Assembly: GCA_038135065.1 (NCBI GenBank)
Contig: JAYPWI010000003.1
Coordinates: 62,001-126,000, forward strand
Source of the DNA: JAYPWI01 sp038135065
GTDB lineage: Bacteria > Actinomycetota > Acidimicrobiia > Acidimicrobiales > Poriferisodalaceae
Reading direction: 5' to 3'
Length of the DNA: 64,000 nucleotides
Below, one piece after another: positions 9,531 through 18,163 of this stretch (positions are counted from its first letter, which is position 1; every line of letters starts with the position of its first letter). The notes under the pieces were generated by a model, which ran no database searches, was not told the origin of the DNA, and worked only from the letters and a program-made list of their open reading frames with translations. Made by a program: the position numbers and the translations under genes.

Positions 9531-9620
9531 TCCAGATGCTCACAGGGCCCCGTTGCGACCCTCGGGCGAACCGACCCAAGGCTAGCGGTACGAGCGCACA
9601 GCGAAGGTAACCGGCGTGGT

Positions 9621-10715
9621 TCAGGCCCACACGTCGAGCACGTCGCTCCGGAACGCATCGAACTCGGCGTTCTCGATGGCAGTCCGAGCGCGACGCACCA
9701 GGTCGAGGAGGAACCACAGGTTGTGCAGGGTCAGAATGCGAGCCGCCGTCGGTTCACGGACCGTCAAGAGGTGCCGGAGATACCCCCGACTCCATCGGAC
9801 CGACATGGGATTGCCCGGGTCGAGCGGCTCATCGCTGCGGGCGTGCTGTGCGTTGCGCAGGTTGAGGCGCCCATGTTGGGTCAGCACGGTGCCGTGCCGG
9901 GCCAACCGGGTCGGTAGGACGCAATCGAACATGTCCACCCCGACCCCGATGGCCTCCACGATCCGAGCAGGGTCCCCGACACCCATCAGGTAGCGGGGTC
10001 GGTCTTCGGGTAGCTCCCCGATGGCTGCCGACAGCGCAGGCATCATCTCGGCCCGGGACTCCCCGACCGACAGCCCACCGATGCCGTAACCGGGGAGGTC
10101 GAGGGCTGCGAGGGTACGACCGCTGAGCCGTCGTAGGTCTGGGTCGATGCCTCCCTGCACGATCCCGAACAAGGCCTGGTCGACGCGTCCGTGCACCGCT
10201 GCGGCGCGGCGCACCCAGTCGTGGGTCCGCTCCATGGCCTTGGTGACCTCGGCAGTCGAGGCGGGCAGGGCCGGGCACTGGTCGAGAGCCATCTGAATGT
10301 CAGCTCCGAGCTGCTCCTGCACGGCGACCGCGTCCTCAGGGGTGAGCCGCACCCGGGCACCGTCGTAGATCGAGGTGAAGGTCACCCCGTCGTCGTCCAC
10401 CCTCACGTTGTCGGCTAGGGACATGACCTGGAAGCCACCGGAGTCGGTGAGGAAGTGACCGTCCCAGCCTGTGAAGCCATGCAACCCCCCGAATTCGGCC
10501 ACCACGTCGGCGCCCGGCCGCAGCATCAGGTGGTAGGTGTTGCCGAGGACGACCTCCAGCTCGAGCATCTCGTAGTCGCCGGCGTCGAGATGGATCACCG
10601 CGCCGCGGGTCCCGACCGGCATGAAGACCGGGGTCTCGATGGTTCCCCGAGGGGTCGTGATCTGCCCTCGACGAGCCGAACCATCAGTGGCCGACAACTG
10701 GTACCGAAGCGCCAT
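9621..10715 (-). CDS. tgt: tRNA-guanine transglycosylase (Tgt) lacking the zinc-binding cysteines
   Basis: Family enzyme exchanges guanine-34 of GUN-anticodon tRNAs for the queuosine precursor preQ1. 364 residues on a TIM barrel. The active site looks complete: DSGGFQ (nucleophile-region Asp at 91), GGLSVGE at 213-219, and DMFDCVLPTRLARHG with Asp264. The C-terminal zinc site is not: where the family has CxCxxC, residues ~298-312 read LDPGNPMSVRWSRGYL with no cysteine at all, although the fourth ligand position (H331 in TLHNL) is kept. I re-read this from the bases at 9790-9830 and see no frameshift. queA follows upstream in the same direction, supporting a queuosine role. An SD-like GGGGAGGA precedes the ATG. 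Confidence 0.92.
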   Translation of the reverse strand: MALRYQLSATDGSARRGQITTPRGTIETPVFMPVGTRGAVIHLDAGDYEMLELEVVLGNTYHLMLRPGADVVAEFGGLHGFTGWDGHFLTDSGGFQVMSLADNVRVDDDGVTFTSIYDGARVRLTPEDAVAVQEQLGADIQMALDQCPALPASTAEVTKAMERTHDWVRRAAAVHGRVDQALFGIVQGGIDPDLRRLSGRTLAALDLPGYGIGGLSVGESRAEMMPALSAAIGELPEDRPRYLMGVGDPARIVEAIGVGVDMFDCVLPTRLARHGTVLTQHGRLNLRNAQHARSDEPLDPGNPMSVRWSRGYLRHLLTVREPTAARILTLHNLWFLLDLVRRARTAIENAEFDAFRSDVLDVWA

Positions 10716-10767
10716 CAGTCCGCGATCCTCCCCGCACCGTCACAGTGTGGTTGCGTCACCAGACTCA

Positions 10768-11805
10768 TCAACCCCACCGCCGCAAGAACATCGCGTCACC
10801 GAAGCTGAGAAAGCGATACTTCTCTTCCAGCGCCACCCGGTACAGCTCCCGCCACCGGCTGCCCACGAAGGCATCGATGAGCAGGAGCAGGGTCGATCGG
10901 GGCAGGTGGAAGTTTGTGACCATGGCATCCACCACCTCGAAGGTCGCTCCTCGCCGAAGGAACAGATCCGTGCGCCCCGACAAGCCGAACCTGGCTGCCG
11001 ATTCGAGCGATCGTACGGTCGTGGTGCCAACCGCCACGACTCGTCGGGCTGCCTGGCACGCCTCCCAGGTGGCGGGAGGTACCGAATAATGTTCGGTGTG
11101 CATCACGTGCTCGGACGGATCCTCCACCGTCACGGGCCGGAAGGTGTCGAGGCCCACCACCAGATCGACAGGGGCGATCTGCACCCCGCGACCGATGAGC
11201 GCATCGAGAAGCTCGGTCGTGAAGTGCAGACCGGCCGTCGGAGCCGCCACCGACCCGGGCGTTGCCGCATAGACCGTCTGGTAGCGGTCGGGGGCTGCGC
11301 TCGCCCCCTGGAGATACGGGGGCAACGGAGCCTCGCCGGCCAGGGCCAGCGCTCGGGTGCCTGGTGGATCGAGCACGGGGAGTCCCGCAACCAGCACCTC
11401 CACCAACCTGCGCCCGTCGGACAGCACCTCCCCGACGGTGACCCGAACCTCGGGGTCTCGTTCCGAGGACAGCTCTGTGCCGGGGGCCAGCCGACGCCCC
11501 GGACGGACCAGGGCTTGCCACCAGCCCTGCCCATGTGGCTCGAGCAGGAGGACCTCGGCTGCCCCACCGGACGCTTTGACCAGGGGCAGGCGAGCTGGAA
11601 TCACCCGGGTCTCGTTGACCACCAGCAGATCGCCCGGGCCCAGGTAATCGACCAGGTCGGCGACCAATCGGTGCTCGTGGTCACCGCCTGGTCCTCCGTC
11701 CACCAAGAGACGAGCCCGGTCCCGCGGCTCGATGGGATCCTGAGCGATGGCCGAGGTGGGTAGGTCGTAGTCGAAGTCGCCCATCGACTGGGGTGGCTCG
11801 GTCAT
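10768..11805 (-). CDS. queA: S-adenosylmethionine:tRNA ribosyltransferase-isomerase (QueA)
   Basis: Second dedicated enzyme of tRNA queuosine synthesis: adds the ribose of SAM to preQ1-tRNA to make epoxyqueuosine. 345 residues, full length. Family landmarks: MGDFDYDLPTSAIAQDP near the N-terminus, PRDRARLLV, the central PTAGLHFT box, and the C-terminal TNFHLPRSTLLLLIDAFVG segment. The ATG at 11805 overlaps the stop of the upstream GGCT-like gene (ATGA), so coupled translation is likely. tgt follows 52 nt downstream. No preQ1 synthesis genes (queCDEF) are in the window. Confidence 0.96.
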   Translation of the reverse strand: MTEPPQSMGDFDYDLPTSAIAQDPIEPRDRARLLVDGGPGGDHEHRLVADLVDYLGPGDLLVVNETRVIPARLPLVKASGGAAEVLLLEPHGQGWWQALVRPGRRLAPGTELSSERDPEVRVTVGEVLSDGRRLVEVLVAGLPVLDPPGTRALALAGEAPLPPYLQGASAAPDRYQTVYAATPGSVAAPTAGLHFTTELLDALIGRGVQIAPVDLVVGLDTFRPVTVEDPSEHVMHTEHYSVPPATWEACQAARRVVAVGTTTVRSLESAARFGLSGRTDLFLRRGATFEVVDAMVTNFHLPRSTLLLLIDAFVGSRWRELYRVALEEKYRFLSFGDAMFLRRWG

Positions 11806-12434
11806 CGTTCCACGATGCTACGGACCAACTCGACCAATCGAGCCCGGGGCCACTGGGCGGCCAACCCATCGACAGCTGACAGGTACTCGATCACCTCACC
11901 TTCGCTCGTGACAGCCCCGCATTCGATGAGACCGGCGACCACCACGGTCAGGTAGGGCTCCTCCGGCGGATTGGGGGGCACCGACTGTCCTGAGGTGAAG
12001 GTGACCACCGGAGACCCGTCGATCGCACCCACCACCAGCGCACGGCCGTACCAGCGGTCGGTGATCTCCAGGCTGCCGGTTGCCGTGAGGGCTTCGAGGT
12101 CCATGTCCAGTTCGCCGGGAACCATGCCGTTTTCCTGGGCGGCCACGTCGACGAACTGCTCGGCGGTGAGGTCCCAGCACCTCAGGACGGCGCGGCCGGA
12201 CCCGGGCCGGGAATCGAGAAACGCCACTCCCCCACCCCACCGGGTCGAGCGGTGTCCGAAGCACAGGCGATGTGGCGCGCTGGTCACCACCCACCGACGC
12301 GGTGGGGTGCGGTCCCGAGCTCCCACGTGTTCGAGGGCGCTCCCAGGCACGATCCCGCCACTCAGGTAGCGGTCGAAGCGCTCGGCGCTCAGATTGGACC
12401 CGTAGGCCCCGTACCAGACCCGGCCCGGTTCCAT
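11802..12434 (-). CDS. Gamma-glutamylcyclotransferase-like protein
   Basis: 210 residues. The N-terminus VWYGAYGSNLSAERFDRYL matches the YGSNL substrate loop of the GGCT-like fold, and AAQENG (~110) may carry the acidic catalytic residue. Actinobacterial relatives are often mislabelled 'histone deacetylase'; nothing like a deacetylase is visible. The substrate is unknown. The ATG at 12434 was chosen because YGSNL should be close to the N-terminus; the longer open frame runs into ruvB. It follows ruvB by 4 nt and overlaps queA by 4 nt, so it sits inside the ruv-que operon. Confidence 0.7.
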   Translation of the reverse strand: MEPGRVWYGAYGSNLSAERFDRYLSGGIVPGSALEHVGARDRTPPRRWVVTSAPHRLCFGHRSTRWGGGVAFLDSRPGSGRAVLRCWDLTAEQFVDVAAQENGMVPGELDMDLEALTATGSLEITDRWYGRALVVGAIDGSPVVTFTSGQSVPPNPPEEPYLTVVVAGLIECGAVTSEGEVIEYLSAVDGLAAQWPRARLVELVRSIVER

Positions 12435-12438
12435 CAGT

Positions 12439-13551
12439 TCAGTCGAACAAGGACGGATCGCTGTCGCCTGGCCCGACTGCACCGTCAGGGACGACCAGGC
12501 CCAGGTGGTCGAACGCAGCCGCCGTGGCCACCCGCCCACGGGGCGTCCGCTGGATGAAACCCTGTTGGATCAGGAACGGTTCGTACACGTCCTCCACCGT
12601 CTCTGGTTGCTCGCCGACGCTGATGGCCAGCGTAGACAGGCCCACGGGGGCGCCGGCGTGGCGCAGGGCCAGGGCGTCGAGGATTGCCCGATCGACCTTG
12701 TCCAGACCTCGCTCGTCCACGCCGAACAGGGACAGGCCCGCCTGGGCCACCCCGAGATCGACGCGACCGTCGGCCCGAACTTCGGCGTAGTCCCGCACCC
12801 TGCGGAGCAGGCGATTGGCGATCCGCGGCGTCCCCCTGCTGCGGGTGGCCACCTCGGCGGCTCCGGCATCATCGATGACGACACCCAGGATGTGCGCAGC
12901 GCGGGTGACGATGGCCTCCAGATCGCCCGGGGAATAGAAATCGAGGCGCTCGACCAAGCCAAATCGGTCCCGGAGGGGACCGGCAATGAGCCCGGTGCGC
13001 GTTGTGGCCCCAATGAGGGTGAAGGGCGGCAGATCGAACCGGATCGAGCGGGCGGCTGGCCCCTTGCCCAACATCACGTCGAGCTGGAAATCCTCCATGG
13101 CCGGGTACATGACCTCCTCCACCACCTTGGGCAGGCGATGGATCTCGTCGATGAACAGGACGTCACCGTCACCGAGGTTGGTCAACAGGGAGGCCAGGTC
13201 ACCGGCTCGCTCGATTGCCGGGCCTGACGTGACGTGGAGCGTCACCCCGAGTTCTGCTGCCACGATCCCGGCAAGGGTCGTCTTGCCGAGGCCGGGGGGA
13301 CCTGCGAACAACAGATGATCGGGGGGCTGACGTCGCGCCCGAGCGGCCTCGAGCACGATGCTGAGGTGCTCCTTGAGCTCCGCCTGGCCGACGAACTCGG
13401 CCAGCGAGGTGGGACGCAACCGCAGTTCCTCGGCCCGATCCTCGGAGTTGGCCACCGCATCGGTGATCTCGCTCCGCGCTGGCGAGCCCTCCTCCTCGAC
13501 CCGACGAAAGCCTTCCTGCCGACCCCACCCGTCGTCGCCCTGCGCAGTCAT
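12439..13551 (-). CDS. ruvB: Holliday junction branch migration ATPase RuvB
   Basis: Hexameric AAA+ motor that, with RuvA, drives branch migration of Holliday junctions. 370 residues: a ~40-residue N-terminal extension, then LRPTSLAEFVGQ, Walker A GPPGLGKTT (84-92), Walker B LFIDEIHRL, sensor 1 IGATTRTGL, and a C-terminal winged helix ending in the conserved IQQGFIQRTPRGRVA. The ATG at 13551 overlaps the ruvA stop (ATGA). Intact family length. Confidence 0.97.
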   Translation of the reverse strand: MTAQGDDGWGRQEGFRRVEEEGSPARSEITDAVANSEDRAEELRLRPTSLAEFVGQAELKEHLSIVLEAARARRQPPDHLLFAGPPGLGKTTLAGIVAAELGVTLHVTSGPAIERAGDLASLLTNLGDGDVLFIDEIHRLPKVVEEVMYPAMEDFQLDVMLGKGPAARSIRFDLPPFTLIGATTRTGLIAGPLRDRFGLVERLDFYSPGDLEAIVTRAAHILGVVIDDAGAAEVATRSRGTPRIANRLLRRVRDYAEVRADGRVDLGVAQAGLSLFGVDERGLDKVDRAILDALALRHAGAPVGLSTLAISVGEQPETVEDVYEPFLIQQGFIQRTPRGRVATAAAFDHLGLVVPDGAVGPGDSDPSLFD

Positions 13552-14144
13552 CGGACTGCCATCGCGCGCAGCGCCTGACGGAGCAGGGCCGACGGGTCAT
13601 CACCGTCGAGCCCGGCCAGGGCGTGGGCGATCTCGTCCGTGGCGAATCCCATGCCCTGCAGTGCTTCCCGCACGTCGGCAACCGCCGAGGCCCCGCCGGA
13701 CGAGGGAGAAGGTGCCTCGTGGGGCGCACCCGTGATGGGGCTGTCCAGTTTGCTTTTCAGCTCGAGCACCAAACGCTGGGCCGTCTTCTTGCCGACCCCG
13801 GCCACGAGGCAGAGCGCGTCAACGTCGTCCTCGGCCACGATGCGGGCAAGGGCGAGCGGGTTGTGGGTGGACAGCACGGCCAGGGCCAGCGCAGGGCCGA
13901 CCCCATGGGCAGATAGCAGGGTCTCGAAACAGCGTCGCTCGTCTGCCGTCGGGAACCCGAACAGCTGCTCGTGGTCTTCCCTGATGTGGTGGTGGATGTG
14001 GACAAAGGCCTCAGCGCCGATCTCGGGGAAGGCAGCCGCCGTCGCCGGGCTGACCGTGACCCGGTACCCAACACCCGCGACCTCGACGATCACTTCCCCC
14101 GCCAGATCGCGGTCGATCAGGCGGCCCCGAAGCGAACCGATCAC
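13548..14144 (-). CDS. ruvA: Holliday junction DNA helicase RuvA
   Basis: Binds four-way junctions as a tetramer and loads RuvB. 198 residues from the GTG at 14144 (VIGSLRGRLIDRDLAGEVIVE), the standard RuvA N-terminus; the longer open frame upstream lies in ruvC. It has an OB-fold, HhH motifs in the middle (LCLVAGVGKKTAQRLVLELK), a flexible Pro/Ser linker and a C-terminal RuvB-binding domain (ALQGMGFATDEIAHAL). The start overlaps the ruvC stop as GTGA, and its own end overlaps ruvB: one tightly coupled ruvCAB operon. Confidence 0.96.
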   Translation of the reverse strand: MIGSLRGRLIDRDLAGEVIVEVAGVGYRVTVSPATAAAFPEIGAEAFVHIHHHIREDHEQLFGFPTADERRCFETLLSAHGVGPALALAVLSTHNPLALARIVAEDDVDALCLVAGVGKKTAQRLVLELKSKLDSPITGAPHEAPSPSSGGASAVADVREALQGMGFATDEIAHALAGLDGDDPSALLRQALRAMAVR

Positions 14145-14644
14145 CGTCGGGCCGCCGTCGGACGTCGCTCCTCGAACCGGCAGTGGGCCAGATGGCACAG
14201 GGCAACGGCCGCCGCATCCGCTGCGTCGGCTGGCGTAGGAAGGCTCGGGAGGCCGAGCAGCGACTGCACCATCCGCTGTACCTGTTCCTTGGTGGCCGAT
14301 CCGTAGCCCCCGACCGCGCCCTTGATCTGATTCGGCGTGTACTCGAGAACTCGGGACCCAAACCCTGCCGCCTCGGCCATTGCAATCCCTGCAGCCTGAG
14401 CGACGCCGATGGCCGTCTGGGCATTCACCTGGAAGAACACCCGCTCGATAGCCACGACATCGGGCCGATACTCCGCCAGGAGGGATCTCATTTCTCCCTG
14501 GAGCCGAGCCAGACGGACCGGGATCTCGTCAGTGGGGGGCGTGGTGATGACCCCGATGGCCACGGCTTCAGCGCGGTGACCGACCCGTTCCAGCACCCCG
14601 TAGCCACACCGGGACAGGCCAGGATCGATGCCGAGGACGAACAC
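14141..14644 (-). CDS. ruvC: Crossover junction endodeoxyribonuclease RuvC
   Basis: Dimeric resolvase that cuts Holliday junctions. 167 residues from GTG 14644 (VFVLGIDPGLSRCGYGV); this start puts the first catalytic Asp (GIDPG) at the normal place and is also supported by TAGCAT seven nt upstream. Other acidic residues are in AIERVFF and DAADAAAVALCH. The longer frame to 14698 has no homology. First gene of ruvCAB; yebC ends 50 nt upstream. Confidence 0.95.
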   Translation of the reverse strand: MFVLGIDPGLSRCGYGVLERVGHRAEAVAIGVITTPPTDEIPVRLARLQGEMRSLLAEYRPDVVAIERVFFQVNAQTAIGVAQAAGIAMAEAAGFGSRVLEYTPNQIKGAVGGYGSATKEQVQRMVQSLLGLPSLPTPADAADAAAVALCHLAHCRFEERRPTAARR

Positions 14645-14651
14645 AGGTTCG

Positions 14652-14657
14652 ATGCTA
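14652..14657 (-). promoter_or_regulatory. -10 element for leaderless ruvC
   Basis: TAGCAT on the minus strand, then 7 nt, then the ruvC GTG. No SD in the spacer. It suggests ruvCAB has its own promoter besides read-through from yebC. Confidence 0.5.
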
Positions 14658-14694
14658 CCGCCTCGCCCCGAAACGGGACAGGACCGGGCCGAGT

Positions 14695-15444
14695 TCACTC
14701 AGCGAGGGCTGCGAGCACCTCATCGGGAACATCGAAGTTCGCATACACGCCCTGGACGTCGTCGTGGTCGTCGAGCGCATCCATGACCGCCATCACGGCG
14801 CGGGCCTCGCCGGTCACCGTGAGCTCAACCAGGTTCTGCGGAAGGTAGGTCAGGTCCGCTGACGCAACCTCGATCCCAGCATCTTCGAGGGCGGCTCGGA
14901 CGGCCATGGTGTCGGTCGGCGCTGAGGTGATCCGCCACATGTCCCCCTCGGCCACCACGTCCTCGGCTCCCCCATCGAGGGCGACGAGCATGACGTCGTC
15001 CTCGTCGAGGTCCCCCGACACCATGACGACACCCTTCCGATCGAACTGCCAGGCGACCGCTCCGGGTTCGGCAAGGGACCCACCGGCCCGGCTGAACACG
15101 CTGCGGATCTCCGCCCCCGTCCGGTTTCGGTTGTCGGTCAACGCCTCCACGAAAACGGCCACCCCGTGGGGGGCATAGCCCTCGTAGATCACCTGCTCGT
15201 AGCTGACCCCGTCCAGCTCACCGGTTCCCCGCTTGATGGCCCGCTCGATGGTGTCCAGGGGCACGGAGTTGTCCCGCGCCTTCTGGAACATGGTCCGCAG
15301 GGTGGCGTTGGCATCGAGATCCCCACCCCCCTCTCGCGCTGCAACCTCGACCTGGCGGATCAGCTTGGCGAACAGTTTCGCCCGCGCCTTGTCAGCGGCG
15401 CCCTTCTTGTGCTTGATCGTCGCCCACTTGGAATGACCCGACAC
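14695..15444 (-). CDS. yebC: YebC/PmpR family protein (TACO1-like)
   Basis: Widespread protein described both as a DNA-binding regulator and as a factor that relieves ribosome stalling; which role applies here is not visible. 249 residues from GTG 15444 (VSGHSKWATIKHKK), the universal family start, preceded by GGAGG with 5 nt spacing. Conserved core: GGGDLDANATLRTMFQKAR, PLDTIERAIKRGTGEL, YEGYAPHGVAVFVE. It lies between pdxT and ruvC, the usual actinobacterial place. Confidence 0.95.
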   Translation of the reverse strand: MSGHSKWATIKHKKGAADKARAKLFAKLIRQVEVAAREGGGDLDANATLRTMFQKARDNSVPLDTIERAIKRGTGELDGVSYEQVIYEGYAPHGVAVFVEALTDNRNRTGAEIRSVFSRAGGSLAEPGAVAWQFDRKGVVMVSGDLDEDDVMLVALDGGAEDVVAEGDMWRITSAPTDTMAVRAALEDAGIEVASADLTYLPQNLVELTVTGEARAVMAVMDALDDHDDVQGVYANFDVPDEVLAALAE

Positions 15445-15498
15445 GGCAACCTCCGGCCCCACACTCTACGCCCCGACGACCCGGGGGGACCACGGCGG

Positions 15499-16095
15499 TC
15501 AGCCTGCCACCAGGTCCATGAAGAGTTGGTGGATGCGAAGGTCATCGGTCAGCTCAGGGTGGAAACTCGACACGAGGACGGCACCCGACCGACACATCAC
15601 GGGCACCGATCGGTGCTCACCGACATCCACCCGGGCCAGCACCTCGACGTCGTCTCCCACTGCTTCCACGCCGGGCGCCCGGATGAAGACGGCCCGGAAG
15701 GGGTCCGACAGGCCCGCAACCTCCAGATCGGCTTCGAAGCTGGCGACCTGCCGGCCGAACGCGTTGCGCCGCACCGTCAGGTCGATGGCCCCGAACGACT
15801 CCTGGTCAGGTCGTCCATCGAGCACGGCATCGGCCAGCAGGATCATCCCGGCGCAGGTGCCCATGACCGGGCACCCGCTGGCGATGAGATCCCCGATGGG
15901 GCCCCTGGTACCGCTCGAGGACAACAACATCGACATGGTCGTCGACTCGCCGCCCGGCAGGATCAAAGCATCCACGCCATCGAGGTCTCCAGGCGTTCGC
16001 ACCGGCACCCCTCGGATGCCGAGCAGTTCGAGGCTTCGGAGATGCTCGGCACTCGCCCCTTGCAGGGCGAGCACCCCTACGACGGGAGCGGTCAC
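15499..16095 (-). CDS. pdxT: Pyridoxal 5'-phosphate synthase glutaminase subunit PdxT
   Basis: Class I glutaminase that feeds ammonia to PdxS for PLP synthesis. 198 residues from a GTG at 16095. Visible: LQGASAEH, the oxyanion-region LPGGEST (47-53), the nucleophile GTCAGM with C81, the family ARxxAFGRQVASFE segment (here RRNAFGRQVASFE), and the His/Glu pair in SSFHPEL. PdxS is encoded 20 nt upstream in the same direction, so the complete DXP-independent vitamin B6 synthase is present. Confidence 0.96.
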   Translation of the reverse strand: MTAPVVGVLALQGASAEHLRSLELLGIRGVPVRTPGDLDGVDALILPGGESTTMSMLLSSSGTRGPIGDLIASGCPVMGTCAGMILLADAVLDGRPDQESFGAIDLTVRRNAFGRQVASFEADLEVAGLSDPFRAVFIRAPGVEAVGDDVEVLARVDVGEHRSVPVMCRSGAVLVSSFHPELTDDLRIHQLFMDLVAG

Positions 16096-16115
16096 TGGTC
16101 GCAGAGTCGGAGGGC

Positions 16116-17027
16116 TTACCAGCCCCGCTCGGCCAGTTTGGTGTCGAGGCTCCCGATCTCGAGACCCGGCATGGCGTCACCGAGCCCTCGGCTGACCTTG
16201 GCCACGACCGCTGGGTCCCTGAAGTGAGTGGTTGCCTCGACGATGGCTTTGGCGCGAGGGGCGGGATCGTCGCTCTTGAAGATTCCCGATCCGACGAACA
16301 CGGCTTCTGCGCCCAGCTGCATCACCAGAGAGGCGTCGGCGGGGGTGGCGATGCCCCCTGCGCAGAACATGGGAACCGGCAAGCGACCTGTCTCTGCCAA
16401 CTCCTGGACAAGACCGAGCGGCGCTTGCAACCGCTTGGCCCAATCGAACAACTCAGCCGAGTCTGCCTGGGTGATCCGTCGCAGGTCGCCGAGGATGGAC
16501 CGGAGGTGCCGGACGGCCTCGACGATGTTTCCGGTGCCCGCCTCACCCTTCGAGCGGATCATGCACGCACCTTCGGCGATGCGCCGGAGGGCCTCTCCCA
16601 GGTTGGTGGCCCCACAGACGAAGGGAACGGTGAACGCCCACTTGTCGATGTGATGAGCTTCGTCGGCCGGGGTCAGGACCTCCGACTCGTCGATGTAGTC
16701 GACGCCGAGTGACTCGAGTACCTGCGCCTCGGCAAAATGACCGATCCGCGCCTTCGCCATGACCGGGATCGTGACCGCCTGCTGGATTCCGTCGATCATC
16801 TCGGGGTCGCTCATCCGTGCGACACCACCGTCACGACGAATGTCAGCAGGCACCCGCTCCAGGGCCATCACAGCCACTGCGCCAGCATCCTCGGCGATCT
16901 TCGCCTGCTCGGGGTCAACCACATCCATGATGACCCCGCCTCGGAGCATGTCAGCCAGGCCGCGCTTGACTCGCACGGTGCCGGTCTGGGTGGAGGGGGA
17001 CCCATCGTTGTCAGCCATGTTCGTCAT
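16116..17027 (-). CDS. pdxS: Pyridoxal 5'-phosphate synthase subunit PdxS
   Basis: Lyase subunit that builds PLP from ribose 5-phosphate, glyceraldehyde 3-phosphate and ammonia; forms a dodecamer. About 303 residues: VKRGLADMLRGGVIMDVV, VMALERVPADIRRDGGVARM, the swinging lysine region (MIRSKGEAGTGN), and a C-terminal VEATTHFRDP tail. The start is ATG 17027 or the in-frame ATG 17018; the former follows a GAGGCG. The longer open frame upstream is not family-like. It pairs with pdxT. Confidence 0.96.
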   Translation of the reverse strand: MTNMADNDGSPSTQTGTVRVKRGLADMLRGGVIMDVVDPEQAKIAEDAGAVAVMALERVPADIRRDGGVARMSDPEMIDGIQQAVTIPVMAKARIGHFAEAQVLESLGVDYIDESEVLTPADEAHHIDKWAFTVPFVCGATNLGEALRRIAEGACMIRSKGEAGTGNIVEAVRHLRSILGDLRRITQADSAELFDWAKRLQAPLGLVQELAETGRLPVPMFCAGGIATPADASLVMQLGAEAVFVGSGIFKSDDPAPRAKAIVEATTHFRDPAVVAKVSRGLGDAMPGLEIGSLDTKLAERGW

Positions 17028-17059
17028 TCTACGCCTCGAAGGTTCAGTCACTCCGAACC

Positions 17060-18163
17060 TCAGGAGGATTCCACGAGGGTCGCCGACCCGGTGGGGGCCA
17101 GCAGCACCCACGTCGTTCCCGGCGTCAGCCCGACAGCGACGCCGGAGGCATCGCTGAACCGGGCGGGCTGGGTGGCATTCGCCTTGTACCACTCGCCCTC
17201 CACCACCGATCCGCCGGTGAACAACCATGCTGCGCCGCGTATCCCGTCGAGGTCGGCAACGGGCACAGAGGCCCCGTTCACATCTCGAAGTCCACTATCT
17301 CGATAGGTCACGAACTGCACCACGACGTTGGTCGGCGCAACCACTGCCCCCGCCTCGTCGACATGGGCGGTTCCATCCTGGGTGCGTCGCCAGCCCCCGA
17401 CAACTGCGTCCCATCGGAACCCCACCCTTGTCGTACCCCAGTCGACATCGACACCATCGCTTCGGACACCGGGGACCTCCTCGGCCTCCGAGCGCCAGGC
17501 GAACGGGGGTGTCGGCCCGACCACCAACTCCGGCGTGGCTCTTCGCAAGACCGCAGGATCGGCGAAGAGGTCATGGGGCTGACTGCGATCCTCGGCCCGG
17601 CGGTACGCCTCGGGCACCACCTCGGGTCCCACGTCGATGACCCCACTCACCGCCAGCGCCCTTCGGTAATCCGGATTGGCGCCGCTGGACGCAAACAGGG
17701 GACGGGCCATCGACATCAGCAGGCTCACGTCCACCCCCCGGGCCGATCGCACTGGCCCGACACGGCTCGGATCGCGGCTGTGGTACAGAGCCAGCAACCG
17801 GCTCAGCCCGCCCTCGACCAGCTCCTCCACAACGATGTCGGCCTCGTTCAGCCCTGCCTGGGGCCGAGCCGCTTCCACTGCGTCGATCTTCACCGCTAGC
17901 ACCGCACGACCTGCGTCAGCCCCTCCGTCGAGCATGAGCCCGGTCAGCGGCGCCCGCTCCGGCGCTGCCGAAACCTCCGCCTGGCTCGAGGTCTCCGGGC
18001 CGGCGATCTCTACCGCCTCACCCGAGGGGGTCGAGCCGTCGAGGCCCCGCACAGCCGGTCCCCCAGGCGGCTCAGAACCCGAGGAACCCGAGGAACAACC
18101 CCCGAAGGCCACCAGGAGAGCGACGCCGACGATCGGCCACCGTCGTCGAACTTCAGAGCTCAC
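17060..18163 (-). CDS. DUF3048-type lipoprotein (YerB-like)
   Basis: Secreted lipoprotein of unknown role. From GTG 18163 the protein starts VSSEVRRRWPIVGVALLVAFGGCSSG, a clear lipobox (AFGGC), followed by a Ser/Gly/Pro linker. The mature part has the DUF3048 features: LAVKIDAVEAARPQAGLNEADIV at the N-terminal half and a C-terminal domain with GGSVVEGEWYKANATQPARF. About 367 residues. The start overlaps the 3' end of the upstream M48-like gene (18153), so they are probably co-expressed. The longer reading to 18208 would hide the lipobox behind an odd leader. Confidence 0.8.
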   Translation of the reverse strand: MSSEVRRRWPIVGVALLVAFGGCSSGSSGSEPPGGPAVRGLDGSTPSGEAVEIAGPETSSQAEVSAAPERAPLTGLMLDGGADAGRAVLAVKIDAVEAARPQAGLNEADIVVEELVEGGLSRLLALYHSRDPSRVGPVRSARGVDVSLLMSMARPLFASSGANPDYRRALAVSGVIDVGPEVVPEAYRRAEDRSQPHDLFADPAVLRRATPELVVGPTPPFAWRSEAEEVPGVRSDGVDVDWGTTRVGFRWDAVVGGWRRTQDGTAHVDEAGAVVAPTNVVVQFVTYRDSGLRDVNGASVPVADLDGIRGAAWLFTGGSVVEGEWYKANATQPARFSDASGVAVGLTPGTTWVLLAPTGSATLVESS

